Virus record (IMG/VR): IMGVR_UViG_3300050821_009835
Span: 1 to 64,000 of that record
DNA from: a virus
Length of the DNA stretch: 64,000 nucleotides
Strand: one strand, 5' to 3'
The notes under the pieces are model-generated. The model had not been told where the DNA came from. It made no database searches and was given only the letters and a program-made list of their open reading frames with translations. Made by a program: the position numbers and the translations under genes. Shown here in pieces: positions 35,310 through 42,795 of the stretch. Within the stretch, counting starts at the first letter, position 1. Every line of letters begins with the position of its first letter.

Positions 35310-35314
35310 AAAGC

Positions 35315-35914
35315 ATGATCAAGACAAAAGTGAACGACGCTCTTCGTATTACCTTGGAAACCGGCACGTTGAATATGCGCTATTACGAAGAGGATCCCGA
35401 CCCGATTCTTTCCGCAAATTGCGCACCTTTCGAACCAGGCGAGTTTGGTACAGACCTTGTGCGGTTTAGTGTATTGCTCATTGAAAAAATGTTATCAACG
35501 TCCACAGGAATTGGACTGGCTGCACCACAAGTCGGTATTCTCAAACGAGCATTTGCAATGAAATATCCGGATATAGATAAACGAGAGGCAATCGTTCTCT
35601 ACAATCCAATCGTGATACCCGAAGGCGACGACTGGCTCTATAACGAAGGTTGCCTGTCTGTTCCCGGTGTCCACAACCAAGTCAAACGTCCCAAAAATGC
35701 AATCGTCCGTTACCAGAACGAAATCGGGAATGAGAAACGGATTGAATTGGAAATGCTTCCAGCGCGAATTGTCCAGCATGAGAATGACCATCTGAATGGG
35801 ATCATGTTCTTTGACCGCTTAACTAAGCAGATGCGTAAAGCAACGCTTCGTGAGTGGGAAAAAGAACGAACTCGCCGAGCCAAAGATTTATTTGGAACTG
35901 GAAAACAGGTATGA
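35315..35914 (+). CDS. def: Peptide deformylase
   Basis: Removes the formyl group from nascent proteins. Three signature motifs are intact: GIGLAAPQ (65-72), EGCLS with the metal ligand C113, and QHENDH with H155, E156 and H159. At 199 aa it is longer than compact marine-phage deformylases. Phage copies are thought to keep N-terminal processing going when host synthesis is shut down. First gene of a small cluster; the next ATG overlaps its stop. Confidence 0.93.
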   Translation: MIKTKVNDALRITLETGTLNMRYYEEDPDPILSANCAPFEPGEFGTDLVRFSVLLIEKMLSTSTGIGLAAPQVGILKRAFAMKYPDIDKREAIVLYNPIVIPEGDDWLYNEGCLSVPGVHNQVKRPKNAIVRYQNEIGNEKRIELEMLPARIVQHENDHLNGIMFFDRLTKQMRKATLREWEKERTRRAKDLFGTGKQV

Positions 35915-36318
35915 AATTGATGCCGCCAGAACCTATTGATAAACTGGGTATGCCTATCAGGGTTGGTGATCCAGTTGCTTACGGTCATGCTTTAGGCCGA
36001 TGTGCGGGCATCCGTGTGGGTAAAGTTGTTGATATTAAGTACCGGGGGAAAGACCACAATGATATCGACCTTTGGAGCATCAGTGTCTGGGGAGTAGATG
36101 ATGACTGGGCACCCATGGTCTATTCTAAACAGCATTGGGACCCGAAAATCTATGGTGCACATTTGAACGATAAACGAGGGACACTGCAGTTTCCAGAACG
36201 AATGATTGTTCTGAAGTGGGGGCAGTTAAAACCGGAGGTTGCTAAAATGCTGACTCCAGTGAACAAAAATTACAAGCTGCCACCCGAAGAAACAAGTAAA
36301 GGACGACGGGGCTACTAA
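35911..36318 (+). CDS. Hypothetical protein (135 aa)
   Basis: Starts within the deformylase stop (ATGA); an upstream in-frame ATG is rejected because it lies deep inside def. Beta-rich with an SH3/KOW-like look (GDPVAYGHALGRCAGIRVGKVVDIKY) and a conserved-looking WGVDDDWAPM stretch. Function unknown. Confidence 0.68.
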   Translation: MKLMPPEPIDKLGMPIRVGDPVAYGHALGRCAGIRVGKVVDIKYRGKDHNDIDLWSISVWGVDDDWAPMVYSKQHWDPKIYGAHLNDKRGTLQFPERMIVLKWGQLKPEVAKMLTPVNKNYKLPPEETSKGRRGY

Positions 36319-36461
36319 TGAATGCGATCTGGGAGTTCTTTTTCTGCCCAGTGCACGGCGTTTTTGTCCCAGCAAATTGGGCATTCATCCTACCCGCATT
36401 GAGTGCAGCGACGGTATTCGTAAGAGGGAATTGGCAACGGTTACGAGGGCTTTTCAAATGA
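36318..36461 (+). CDS. Small hydrophobic protein (47 aa)
   Basis: TAATG start. Aromatic-rich (IWEFFFCPVHGVFVP) with one hydrophobic segment (about 16-35) and an Arg-rich end; may be a membrane peptide. Stop overlaps the next ATG. Confidence 0.5.
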   Translation: MNAIWEFFFCPVHGVFVPANWAFILPALSAATVFVRGNWQRLRGLFK

Positions 36462-36761
36462 GATTGACCAAAGCACAACGCGCAGTTATGCTGGAGATGC
36501 TGAATGGGTCTCCTCTTGTCGAGTTCCTGACTCCCCGCCGTGACCAGATTTTCTTTCGCACGTTGGGTGACTTCGGGCCAAGCTGAACTATGCAATAGAC
36601 GGAAAGAAGGTCCGATATGCGACATTTCGGACGCTGTTCAAAAACAACCTGATTCGGCCATCGGTCAGAACCCGCAGTATGCAGCCGGATTCACATCGCC
36701 TGACATCGGGACCACGAAATTCTATCTGACAGAGCGTGGAGCGGAGCTAATCAATGGGTGA
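36458..36761 (+). pseudogene. Winged-helix-like gene interrupted by two frameshifts
   Basis: Frame 1 (36458-36586) reads RLTKAQRAVMLEMLNGSPLVEF and stops early. From about 36580 the -1 frame reads KLNYAIDGKKVRYATFRTLFKNNLIRP, and from about 36662 a further -1 shift gives TKFYLTERGAELING to a TGA at 36761. Joined, they make a plausible 100-aa winged-helix protein ending in the usual 'Y-x-LTExG' wing. The joins lie near GGGCC (36575-36579) and TCGG. The next gene overlaps the final TGA (ATGGGTGA), as expected for an intact neighbour. Decay or base-calling error. Confidence 0.55.
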
Positions 36762-37761
36762 GTTCAAGGAACACTATTTCGATTACAGTCGAGGTCGGGA
36801 GAACCGCCCCACTTTGTTCGTGATGGTTGGCATCTCTGGCTCCGGAAAGTCCACGGAATGCAAAGCTCGCCTGAATAAGACAGCGGGTAGGGCAATCCGA
36901 CTCAATCGGGATGACATGCGGCGTATGTTGTATGTCAATGTGCCCTGGGAAGCTCATAAGGATAACTACGTTCGAGCTGTTGAGTTGGACATGGCAAAAC
37001 GCGCCCTACATAAGGGTCTAGACGTCTACATTGACGACACCAATTGTATCCGCAAGACGCGGTACAGCTTTGAGGAACTCGCCAAAGAGGTGGAGTGCAA
37101 GCTATGCATCGTTGAAATGACCGTGTCATTCGATGAGTGTGTTAAGCGTGATCTGGCCCGGCATCAATCTGGGGAATGTGTCGGAAAAGATGTAATCCTG
37201 AAGCAGTACAAGGACTTGAATAAGAATCGCGTCGAGGTTGAGGACGCGGGAAAGCCGTTGAGCAAACCAGTGTTGACGAAGCCAGCGATGATGCGAGAGA
37301 TGCTGCATAACGGCGGCTTCACTCTCCGTCTGCCCGAAGCTCCCATCGTTATCTATGATGTAGACGGAACGTTGGCGAACCACGAAGGTGTGCGCAATCC
37401 CTATGACGAGAGTCGGGTAATCCACGACAATCCATACCCGGCGATTGTTGCTCAGGCTCGAAAGGACTATGAGACCAAAAACCTTTTCATCTTCTCGGGC
37501 CGCAAGGAAAAGTCGGGTGACGACACTTGTGATTGGATGGAGATGCACGGCGTTAAGTTCGATTTGATGCTCAATCGGTTGACCAAGGATAACCGTCACG
37601 ATACGGAAGTCAAGGGTGACATGTTGGATTTGATCCTTGAACTCTTCCCGATCGAGAAGATCGAATATGTTGTGGACGACCGCCCGGTGGTGTGTCGCCT
37701 TTGGGAGCGTCGGGGTCTCAAGGTCCAGTGGGCGCGTGGTCGTGACTTAGCCGATTTTTAA
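36754..37761 (+). CDS. pseT: Polynucleotide 5'-kinase / 3'-phosphatase (T4 Pnkp type)
   Basis: Repairs RNA ends by adding a 5'-phosphate and removing a 3'-phosphate. Residues 24-34 hold the kinase P-loop GISGSGKST; NRDDMRR (51-57) supplies the catalytic Asp and Arg. The phosphatase half has the HAD motif DVDGT (202-206), IFSGR and VDDRP. Domain order (kinase then phosphatase) and 335 aa match the T4 enzyme. The ligase partner is at 38376, so the pair can rejoin tRNAs cut by host anticodon nucleases. Confidence 0.95.
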   Translation: MGEFKEHYFDYSRGRENRPTLFVMVGISGSGKSTECKARLNKTAGRAIRLNRDDMRRMLYVNVPWEAHKDNYVRAVELDMAKRALHKGLDVYIDDTNCIRKTRYSFEELAKEVECKLCIVEMTVSFDECVKRDLARHQSGECVGKDVILKQYKDLNKNRVEVEDAGKPLSKPVLTKPAMMREMLHNGGFTLRLPEAPIVIYDVDGTLANHEGVRNPYDESRVIHDNPYPAIVAQARKDYETKNLFIFSGRKEKSGDDTCDWMEMHGVKFDLMLNRLTKDNRHDTEVKGDMLDLILELFPIEKIEYVVDDRPVVCRLWERRGLKVQWARGRDLADF

Positions 37762-37774
37762 GGAGACTATTTAA

Positions 37775-37963
37775 ATGATTCAGACAATCGGCATGCCGAG
37801 CGGTGGTCCGCGAGACAGTTTTCGAGGAACTGTTGAGCAGGGGTGCCCAATATGCAGGTGGTTCGGGCATGTTGGGGCATTCCCTGCTCACTGGAAGACT
37901 CATTCACTCATTGATCGGGCGGCGTATCGTGTCGACCGTTGGTTACAGCATTGGTATTTATGA
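37775..37963 (+). CDS. Small Cys/His protein (62 aa)
   Basis: AAGGAG upstream. CPICRWFGHVGAFPAHWKTH gives C-x2-C ... H-x3-H, a zinc-finger-like spacing. Lies between the two RNA repair genes. Stop overlaps the next ATG. Confidence 0.6.
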   Translation: MIQTIGMPSGGPRDSFRGTVEQGCPICRWFGHVGAFPAHWKTHSLIDRAAYRVDRWLQHWYL

Positions 37964-38163
37964 ATGAGTTTCCTGTTGTAAAGACCTTCGAAGAAGCCGA
38001 ACCGTTTATTAGGAGCGGAATCGGAATCGCCGTTGATCTCACAGGGAATCCTGATTCTGAGAATATCCAGCGTCGAATTTCTGAATTGCATCGTGAAGTT
38101 TGTTCTACCACTTTGCGGCGTAGCGCCGTTTGGGAGCCCGGTAATTCTTGCAGACTAGCGTGA
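37960..38163 (+). CDS. Hypothetical protein (67 aa)
   Basis: ATGA overlap with the preceding gene fixes the start. Mixed alpha/beta, with no recognised motif. In the RNA repair cluster. Confidence 0.55.
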   Translation: MNEFPVVKTFEEAEPFIRSGIGIAVDLTGNPDSENIQRRISELHREVCSTTLRRSAVWEPGNSCRLA

Positions 38164-38208
38164 CAAAAACTTTGTGACGTCAGATCGTTTGTTTCAGAGG
38201 ATGAATTT

Positions 38209-38379
38209 ATGACCGCAGCTGAATGGAAACAAGCCGCTGAGAGCCATAGGAGATTGGCTGGAGATTATCGACAATATGCAGAAATCTTAACAAATACAGC
38301 TCGGTCTGAAGAAACTGCAGCTAATGCTTGCGAGATTAACGCTAGTCGTACCTTGCGAGAAGAACAAGATCAGAAATGA
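38209..38379 (+). CDS. Hypothetical helical protein (56 aa)
   Basis: AGAGGA lies 7 nt before ATG 38209. Very high in Ala, Glu, Arg and Gln; likely one long helix or coiled coil. Its stop overlaps the RNA ligase start by 4 nt, so it is co-translated with the ligase. Confidence 0.65.
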   Translation: MTAAEWKQAAESHRRLAGDYRQYAEILTNTARSEETAANACEINASRTLREEQDQK

Positions 38380-39491
38380 CAAAACTTTGTGACATCCTTG
38401 ACGTTGACTTGCTCCAGAAGCACATCGCCGAAGGTGTCGTCCGCTTTGCCACCCACCCGCTTTATCCTAATCTTCGGATTTACAACTACACAGAAGTGGC
38501 CCAATTTGGTCGCATTTGGGATAATGTCACCAATGTAACTCGTGGTCTCATTGTTGCCGATGATGAAGTAATCGCGAGGGGATTCAATAAATTTCACAAC
38601 CTGAACACTTCAGGTGTTGATGAGACACTGGAAGCTAATTTGCCAAAGACAATTCCACTTGTTACAGAAAAACTGGATGGTTCTATGGGCATTCAGTATT
38701 TCTGGGATGATAAATTGTGGGTTGCCTCTCGCGGCTCTTTTATGTCGGAGCAGGCAAAATGGGCGAATAACTGGATTCGTAACCGTCAGTTTATCGGTAA
38801 TCTGCTACACTACGCAACGGTGGGAAATGATCACACGATCCTATATGAGATAATTTACAAGGAAAACCGCATAGTCGTCGATTATGACTACGAAGGTTTG
38901 ATTATCACGGGATGCGTGGATACTGAGACGGGTCATGAGGTTGATCGTTCGGTGCTGGAGCAGATTGGCAAAGATTGTGATATCCCAGTCGTTAAAAAAT
39001 TTAATAAAACGTTGACGGAATGCGCAGCTGAGAACAACTTGAACGAAGAGGGCTATGTCCTCACTTACGACAAAGGCGATAATGCTCCTCCTCTAAAAAT
39101 TAAAGTCAAATTTCTCGAGTACTGCCGCCTCCATCGCATTTTGACCGGGCTGAACCCGAAGGCTATTTGGGAGATGCTGGCTGCAGGGCAGGGTGAAGCT
39201 GTTGATCTTATTCTCGACGATCCTACGATGCCATCGGAGTTCATTAAGTGGTTCGGTTCTTGGGTGGCTCAGCTTCGTGGTCAGTATATAATAATGGAAC
39301 TTCAATCAGCGGCGGTTTTCTACATTAAGCCAGAGGGAACGCGCAAGGATATAGCACTGTACTTCCAAAAGACGCCCAATCTTTGCCCAATTCTCTTCGC
39401 TATGCTGGATGGTAAGGATCCTGCACCCATAATTTGGAAGTTATTGAAAGTAAAAGCTGCAGATGAGACATTCAAGAAGGAAGATGAGTAA
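38376..39491 (+). CDS. rnlA: RNA ligase, T4 Rnl1 family
   Basis: Joins 3'-OH and 5'-phosphate RNA ends with ATP. The nucleotidyl lysine is K99 in EKLDGSMG (KxDG motif I), the same position as in T4 Rnl1. Upstream is TRGLIV; downstream are YEIIYKENRIVVDY (motif III), EEGYVLTYD (motif IV) and LKIKVKF (motif V). 371 aa is the usual Rnl1 size. With Pnkp it forms the classic tRNA repair pair. Confidence 0.95.
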   Translation: MTKLCDILDVDLLQKHIAEGVVRFATHPLYPNLRIYNYTEVAQFGRIWDNVTNVTRGLIVADDEVIARGFNKFHNLNTSGVDETLEANLPKTIPLVTEKLDGSMGIQYFWDDKLWVASRGSFMSEQAKWANNWIRNRQFIGNLLHYATVGNDHTILYEIIYKENRIVVDYDYEGLIITGCVDTETGHEVDRSVLEQIGKDCDIPVVKKFNKTLTECAAENNLNEEGYVLTYDKGDNAPPLKIKVKFLEYCRLHRILTGLNPKAIWEMLAAGQGEAVDLILDDPTMPSEFIKWFGSWVAQLRGQYIIMELQSAAVFYIKPEGTRKDIALYFQKTPNLCPILFAMLDGKDPAPIIWKLLKVKAADETFKKEDE

Positions 39492-39754
39492 TGAGCGGAA
39501 AACCCAATCCAGAAGAAGTAAAGGAATTAGTAAAAGCACTTAATCAGGTTACATGGGCTCGCGAGCGCATTGCCGCAGTTACGGCGGAAATCAATGGTTA
39601 TGCAGCTCAACTTCGAGCATACGAAATAAAACTATCCACAGCCCAACAAAAGGTACAGGACTGCTTGAATTCTATGGATGTAAGTCGTCCGGGTAACATC
39701 GGATGGGAACAGCGACAACTCGCTCTTCTATCTTTGATGGCGCAACGAATGTAG
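39491..39754 (+). CDS. Coiled-coil protein (87 aa)
   Basis: TAATG overlap with the ligase stop. Long heptad-like stretch (EEVKELVKALNQ ... AYEIKLSTAQQKVQDCLNSM). Possibly a partner of the ligase; no direct evidence. Confidence 0.65.
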   Translation: MSGKPNPEEVKELVKALNQVTWARERIAAVTAEINGYAAQLRAYEIKLSTAQQKVQDCLNSMDVSRPGNIGWEQRQLALLSLMAQRM

Positions 39755-39796
39755 CTGCCTCTCCTCTTCCTCCCGTAGATTGTGAGCGAGGGAATT

Positions 39797-40036
39797 ATGT
39801 CAACCGCAGCAGTAAGTCGCAAAAGCCTAGTTCTGCCCGTTGGCGTTAAACTGAAGAGATTCTCGCTGTTTGACGCAGTGTTTGGGTGCAGTCATAATTG
39901 GAGTTGGCCCCTTACGTTGAGGTCGCAGACGTACCCAAAACCCTATGATGCGTATCAGACTTGCGTAAATTGCGGGGCTGAACGGTATTTCAGGACAGAT
40001 ACAGCTCAGGGTGGTCCACTTTTTAGAAAGGTATAG
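39797..40036 (+). CDS. Zinc-binding protein (79 aa)
   Basis: ATG 39797 has GAGGGA 5 nt upstream and is preferred to GTG 39782. C-x-H ... C-x2-C layout (FGCSHNW ... QTCVNCGAERYF) of a phage zinc ribbon. Basic N-terminus. A CCGTAGATT box lies at 39774-39781, just upstream. Confidence 0.65.
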   Translation: MSTAAVSRKSLVLPVGVKLKRFSLFDAVFGCSHNWSWPLTLRSQTYPKPYDAYQTCVNCGAERYFRTDTAQGGPLFRKV

Positions 40037-40037
40037 T

Positions 40038-40160
40038 ATGACTCTACTCAGGTGCATCAAGTGTAACCGCGTACTCACTCGCCGTATGAAGTTCATCTTC
40101 GTGGGTCACAGCCCGATCTGTGACACGGCCACAGGTTGTCCAAAGAAGGAATTGAAATGA
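40038..40160 (+). CDS. Zinc-ribbon micro-protein (40 aa)
   Basis: Reads LRCIKCNRVLTRRM ... SPICDTATGCPKK: four cysteines as C-x2-C and C-x5-C, a compact zinc ribbon. Starts 1 nt after the previous stop with GAAAGG upstream; the stop overlaps the next ATG, which supports it as real. Confidence 0.6.
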   Translation: MTLLRCIKCNRVLTRRMKFIFVGHSPICDTATGCPKKELK

Positions 40161-40402
40161 CCAACGAGAACCCGAGAATGAAGAACCACAACCGTAACCA
40201 GTATCAGCTTCGGCAGCCACTGCCCAAGGGTGCTGCTGCTGAAATCCTGTCCAAAACTCGTGAATTTATCGAGTTCTTAGACAGCACTAAAACCACCACA
40301 CATCCTGTAATTCGCTCCCTACGAAACAGCGCAGAATTGCAGTTGGGAAGTTTGGTTGGATTGGTCGAGGCCGAACGCTGGAGGGAGGAACATCCCAGGT
40401 GA
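40157..40402 (+). CDS. Hypothetical helical protein (81 aa)
   Basis: ATGA overlap defines the start. Helical, with a basic Asn/Arg-rich N-terminus and an end rich in Glu/Arg. No family recognised. Confidence 0.6.
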   Translation: MTNENPRMKNHNRNQYQLRQPLPKGAAAEILSKTREFIEFLDSTKTTTHPVIRSLRNSAELQLGSLVGLVEAERWREEHPR

Positions 40403-41052
40403 GTAAATCGTTTTCGGCGAGCAGAGGAACGCAAGAGCGAATTCTAATGAGGACACTGCCCGCGAGTCAATCTCGATTTCAAAACATTTATCTTTTTCAT
40501 GACAGAGGAGGTTCGCCCGACGGTGCTGTTTTAAATCTTGAAGCAATTCTCCAACATGCCTTTTATGATGTTAAATTCTGGCGGCCCGACTTTCCTCATC
40601 GGGACCTAGGAGTAAAAGCTGAAGAGTCTCTTGATTATGCTATTCTACAATATCGTAAAGAAATTATCCCCAATTCCTTGATTGTGGGAATTGGGCTAGG
40701 GGGTTTAATCGCAGCCAAACTCCAAGAGTTGAGCCCTCATTTAAACTTGAGCGTTATCACTCTGATGTCACCTATGCACGCGGGTGTTGTGTCTCTGGAA
40801 GAGAAAAATAAACAACGAATTGCTTTTTATTCCAAAGAAGACCCCGAAGCTCTGTATCACTCAGATTGGCCATTTGCTGAAACTTTCGATTTGCCTATGC
40901 TTCGTTATCACGAAATTAACAATTGCAAGTATGCAATTTGTTATTTAATCGTCACCTACATCCAAGGTAAGGGATTGACCGAGGCAGTAAACAATTTGTT
41001 TCCTCCAAACAAAGATTTTGTAACCGAACCTTTGAACTTAGCTAAAATCTAG
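40399..41052 (+). CDS. Alpha/beta-hydrolase-like protein with Gly at the nucleophile elbow (217 aa)
   Basis: NIYLFHDRGGSPDGAVLNLE resembles the oxyanion turn, and LIVGIGLGGLIAAKLQE the nucleophile elbow, but the usual G-x-S-x-G reads GIGLG: the Ser position is Gly. Later TLMSPMH and a DLPMLRYHE end fit the fold. If correct it is a non-catalytic hydrolase relative. GTG 40399 overlaps the previous stop (GTGA) with GGAGG upstream. Confidence 0.55.
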   Translation: MSKSFSASRGTQERILMRTLPASQSRFQNIYLFHDRGGSPDGAVLNLEAILQHAFYDVKFWRPDFPHRDLGVKAEESLDYAILQYRKEIIPNSLIVGIGLGGLIAAKLQELSPHLNLSVITLMSPMHAGVVSLEEKNKQRIAFYSKEDPEALYHSDWPFAETFDLPMLRYHEINNCKYAICYLIVTYIQGKGLTEAVNNLFPPNKDFVTEPLNLAKI

Positions 41053-41060
41053 TTTCTTGC

Positions 41061-41068
41061 CGTAGATT
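41061..41068 (+). promoter_or_regulatory. CGTAGATT box 5 nt before a run of ATG codons
   Basis: TAGATT at 41063-41068, next to the 12-bp repeat array. No Shine-Dalgarno between it and ATG 41074. Confidence 0.5.
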
Positions 41069-41112
41069 CAAACATGGATTCAAACATGGATTCAAACATG
41101 GATTCAAACATG
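41065..41112 (+). repeat. Four perfect tandem copies of a 12-bp unit containing ATG
   Basis: GATTCAAACATG repeated four times without a mismatch. The first copy is part of the putative -10 box; each copy ends in an in-frame ATG (41074, 41086, 41098, 41110). Confidence 0.95.
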
Positions 41113-41202
41113 GATATCACACACCTTCCTGAAGCTCTCTATCTACAGGGTGAACGCGAAGCAGAATTCGAAGAAATCCGTCAGGAGACTGTTTATGCCT
41201 AA
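41074..41202 (+). CDS. Micro-protein with (MDSN)3 N-terminal repeat (42 aa)
   Basis: From ATG 41074 the frame encodes MDSN three times, then MDITHLPEALYL and an acidic Glu-rich end. Any of the four ATGs could start it, the shortest giving 30 aa. It has a -10-like box instead of a Shine-Dalgarno. The stop overlaps the next ATG region (ATGCCTAA), with AGGAG inside this gene serving the next one. Unique sequence; function unknown. Confidence 0.55.
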   Translation: MDSNMDSNMDSNMDITHLPEALYLQGEREAEFEEIRQETVYA

Positions 41203-41410
41203 GAAGCCCGTCATTCTTGTACCCGGAATTGTGCAAGGCGCTAGGAAATATTTTCGAAAGTCCTGCTACATCCGAGAAACTATGAGCAGAGGTAAACTGG
41301 TGATTCGAGTAGTTGTGGTAGGCTTCATTCTGCTGGCGAAGATTATGACACCAAGTTACATGATTAGTCTGCTTCTCATATTTGAATTGATTCGCACTAA
41401 CGCTATCTAA
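41195..41410 (+). CDS. Small membrane protein (71 aa)
   Basis: ATG 41195 follows AGGAG by 7 nt; a longer frame from 41150 is rejected. N-terminus basic (PKKPV), then an amphipathic KYFRKSCYIRET part, then two hydrophobic stretches (LVIRVVVVGFILLA and MISLLLIFELI). Possibly inner-membrane; function unknown. Confidence 0.65.
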   Translation: MPKKPVILVPGIVQGARKYFRKSCYIRETMSRGKLVIRVVVVGFILLAKIMTPSYMISLLLIFELIRTNAI

Positions 41411-41661
41411 TGGAAAATCGAGAAGAAGTCGAACGCATTTGTCATGAAGCCGTGCAAAATTACAATGGACTTGTGCATGCACGTAGCTATGAACAAGATC
41501 TGCGTCTTCTTCTAGACATCCAAGTTCAAGGCGTACAATTCCTGGAACGGCAAGCAGAAGAGTACAACCGGCAGATTCGCGCTTTAGGTTTCCACGACAT
41601 AGGTCATGCAAGGACAATTCTTCAACGAGAGGATAATCATGAAAACGTACACAACCATTGA
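41410..41661 (+). CDS. Hypothetical protein (83 aa)
   Basis: TAATG start. Highly charged helix-rich protein with many Glu, Arg, His and Gln. No motif recognised. The following start lies inside its last 23 nt. Confidence 0.6.
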   Translation: MENREEVERICHEAVQNYNGLVHARSYEQDLRLLLDIQVQGVQFLERQAEEYNRQIRALGFHDIGHARTILQREDNHENVHNH

Positions 41662-41947
41662 AGTTAAACAGAGTCATATAAATCGGGGTTACAGTCACGT
41701 TGATGACCCAAATAATTGCATCATCACTTTGGCTGTACGTGCAGCTTTTCGAGGGTGCGGCGTTTCCTGTGGTTACGACTATGTCACCATTAATGGCGTA
41801 GATTGTGGTCTACCTTTTGCTGCTCGGAAATTGCAGAGCCGTATTTTTGGTGGTCCTGTTAAAGCTCCGGTCAAGCGAGGCGACATAAAGCCTTTCAAGT
41901 TTCGCCTCCCGATTACAAGAAAGCAGTTGGAGAATGCTGCACTCTGA
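41639..41947 (+). CDS. Hypothetical protein (102 aa)
   Basis: ATG 41639 has GAGAGGA upstream. Beta-rich with an RGCGVSCGYDYVTINGVDCG core and a basic end. Not recognised. Confidence 0.62.
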   Translation: MKTYTTIEVKQSHINRGYSHVDDPNNCIITLAVRAAFRGCGVSCGYDYVTINGVDCGLPFAARKLQSRIFGGPVKAPVKRGDIKPFKFRLPITRKQLENAAL

Positions 41948-42128
41948 ATTCGTTTGCATGTATTGTGATCCGCCTCCAGATTTAGAAAATTTGGAGACGA
42001 AGATGATGTCTTGCCACATCTGTCAGAAGTCAACCTGGCATTGGAGTAAGACAATCGACCCTCTGGAACCGCGCCGGGGAGTGGTTACCGTCAGCATGTG
42101 GGGAGGCAGCAATGCTAAAAAACACTAA
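41934..42128 (+). CDS. Zinc-knuckle protein (64 aa)
   Basis: CMYC and CHIC pairs about 18 residues apart, then a Trp-rich stretch (STWHWSKT). Overlaps the previous gene by 14 nt and the next by 17 nt. Four-cysteine zinc ribbon by spacing. Confidence 0.6.
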   Translation: MLHSEFVCMYCDPPPDLENLETKMMSCHICQKSTWHWSKTIDPLEPRRGVVTVSMWGGSNAKKH

Positions 42129-42480
42129 GTTAAAGACAACTAGCAACGCGCCTGCGCCTAAGCGCGAAAAATCTCATCCGCTCCTCACGTGGGTCATCGA
42201 GGAGGATGCTGGCATCCTTGTCATCGAACCCTCCTGCGTCAACACTGACTATGCCAACGGTGACTCTCAGGGTCATGAGATCACCTTCCACAGTTTCGCT
42301 GATGCGCGGCGTCAGCTTTTCCACCTGATCTCCGAACTGAACGAAATCGAGTACAACGCCGATCCCTACTTTTGCGATCATTGTCTGGCGCAGGGAGTGG
42401 AGACCAAGCTCCCTTACGAGATCACGCAGACTGAGGATTGGGATTGCCCTGTCTGTAACTGTCCAAACATGGGAGGCTAA
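42112..42480 (+). CDS. Zinc-ribbon protein (122 aa)
   Basis: N-terminal 80 residues alpha/beta (WVIEEDAGILVIEPSCV), then CDHC ... CPVCNC making a C-terminal zinc ribbon. No enzyme motif. Followed by an unannotated 84-nt gap that holds a 20-codon frame (42481-42543) and the hairpin at 42538. Confidence 0.68.
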   Translation: MLKNTKLKTTSNAPAPKREKSHPLLTWVIEEDAGILVIEPSCVNTDYANGDSQGHEITFHSFADARRQLFHLISELNEIEYNADPYFCDHCLAQGVETKLPYEITQTEDWDCPVCNCPNMGG

Positions 42481-42537
42481 ATGTCGCGAAAGCTACTAAA
42501 AGCGAACGGTAGAAACTACCCGTTTGTTCGGTCCCAT

Positions 42538-42554
42538 CCGTAGATTAACTACGG
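42538..42554 (+). promoter_or_regulatory. Perfect hairpin directly before the ribosome site of the next gene
   Basis: CCGTAG-ATTAA-CTACGG: 6-bp stem, 5-nt loop, immediately followed by AGGG and then ATG 42565. It also contains the CCGTAGATT string seen at other gene starts, so that string may be structural here. Confidence 0.45.
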
Positions 42555-42564
42555 AGGGAACACA

Positions 42565-42795
42565 ATGACGGCAACTTCAGCACAGATCAATCAACTCCTG
42601 CGGCACGTCGCAGAAGCCATCATCGAGTCCGTTAGGGAAGCTGGCCCGATGGGTGCTCCCGGTGGAAGTCTCTACGCAGCGATGATGACTCACGGTTTCT
42701 CCCTTGACAATTTCAATCAAATCATGTCTGGTCTTGTGTCTGCTGGTATGTTGGAAAAGCGCGGTCAACTGTACTTCGCGAAAGGAGTAAAGTAA
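42565..42795 (+). CDS. Winged-helix DNA-binding-like protein (76 aa)
   Basis: GGAGGGAA upstream. Pattern AEAIIESVREAGPMGAPGGSLYAAMMTHGFSLDNFNQIMSGLVSAGMLEKRGQLYFAKG: helix, turn, helix, then a wing ending in a Lys-Arg-Gly turn. A likely small transcription factor. TAATG overlap with the next gene. Confidence 0.65.
   Translation: MTATSAQINQLLRHVAEAIIESVREAGPMGAPGGSLYAAMMTHGFSLDNFNQIMSGLVSAGMLEKRGQLYFAKGVK

Noticed and set aside
41117-41698. Minus-strand 193-aa open frame
   Set aside because: Antisense to several coupled small plus-strand genes; no Shine-Dalgarno on the minus strand.
42481-42543. 20-codon frame after the zinc-ribbon gene
   Set aside because: Too short and basic, with no support beyond adjacency to the previous stop.
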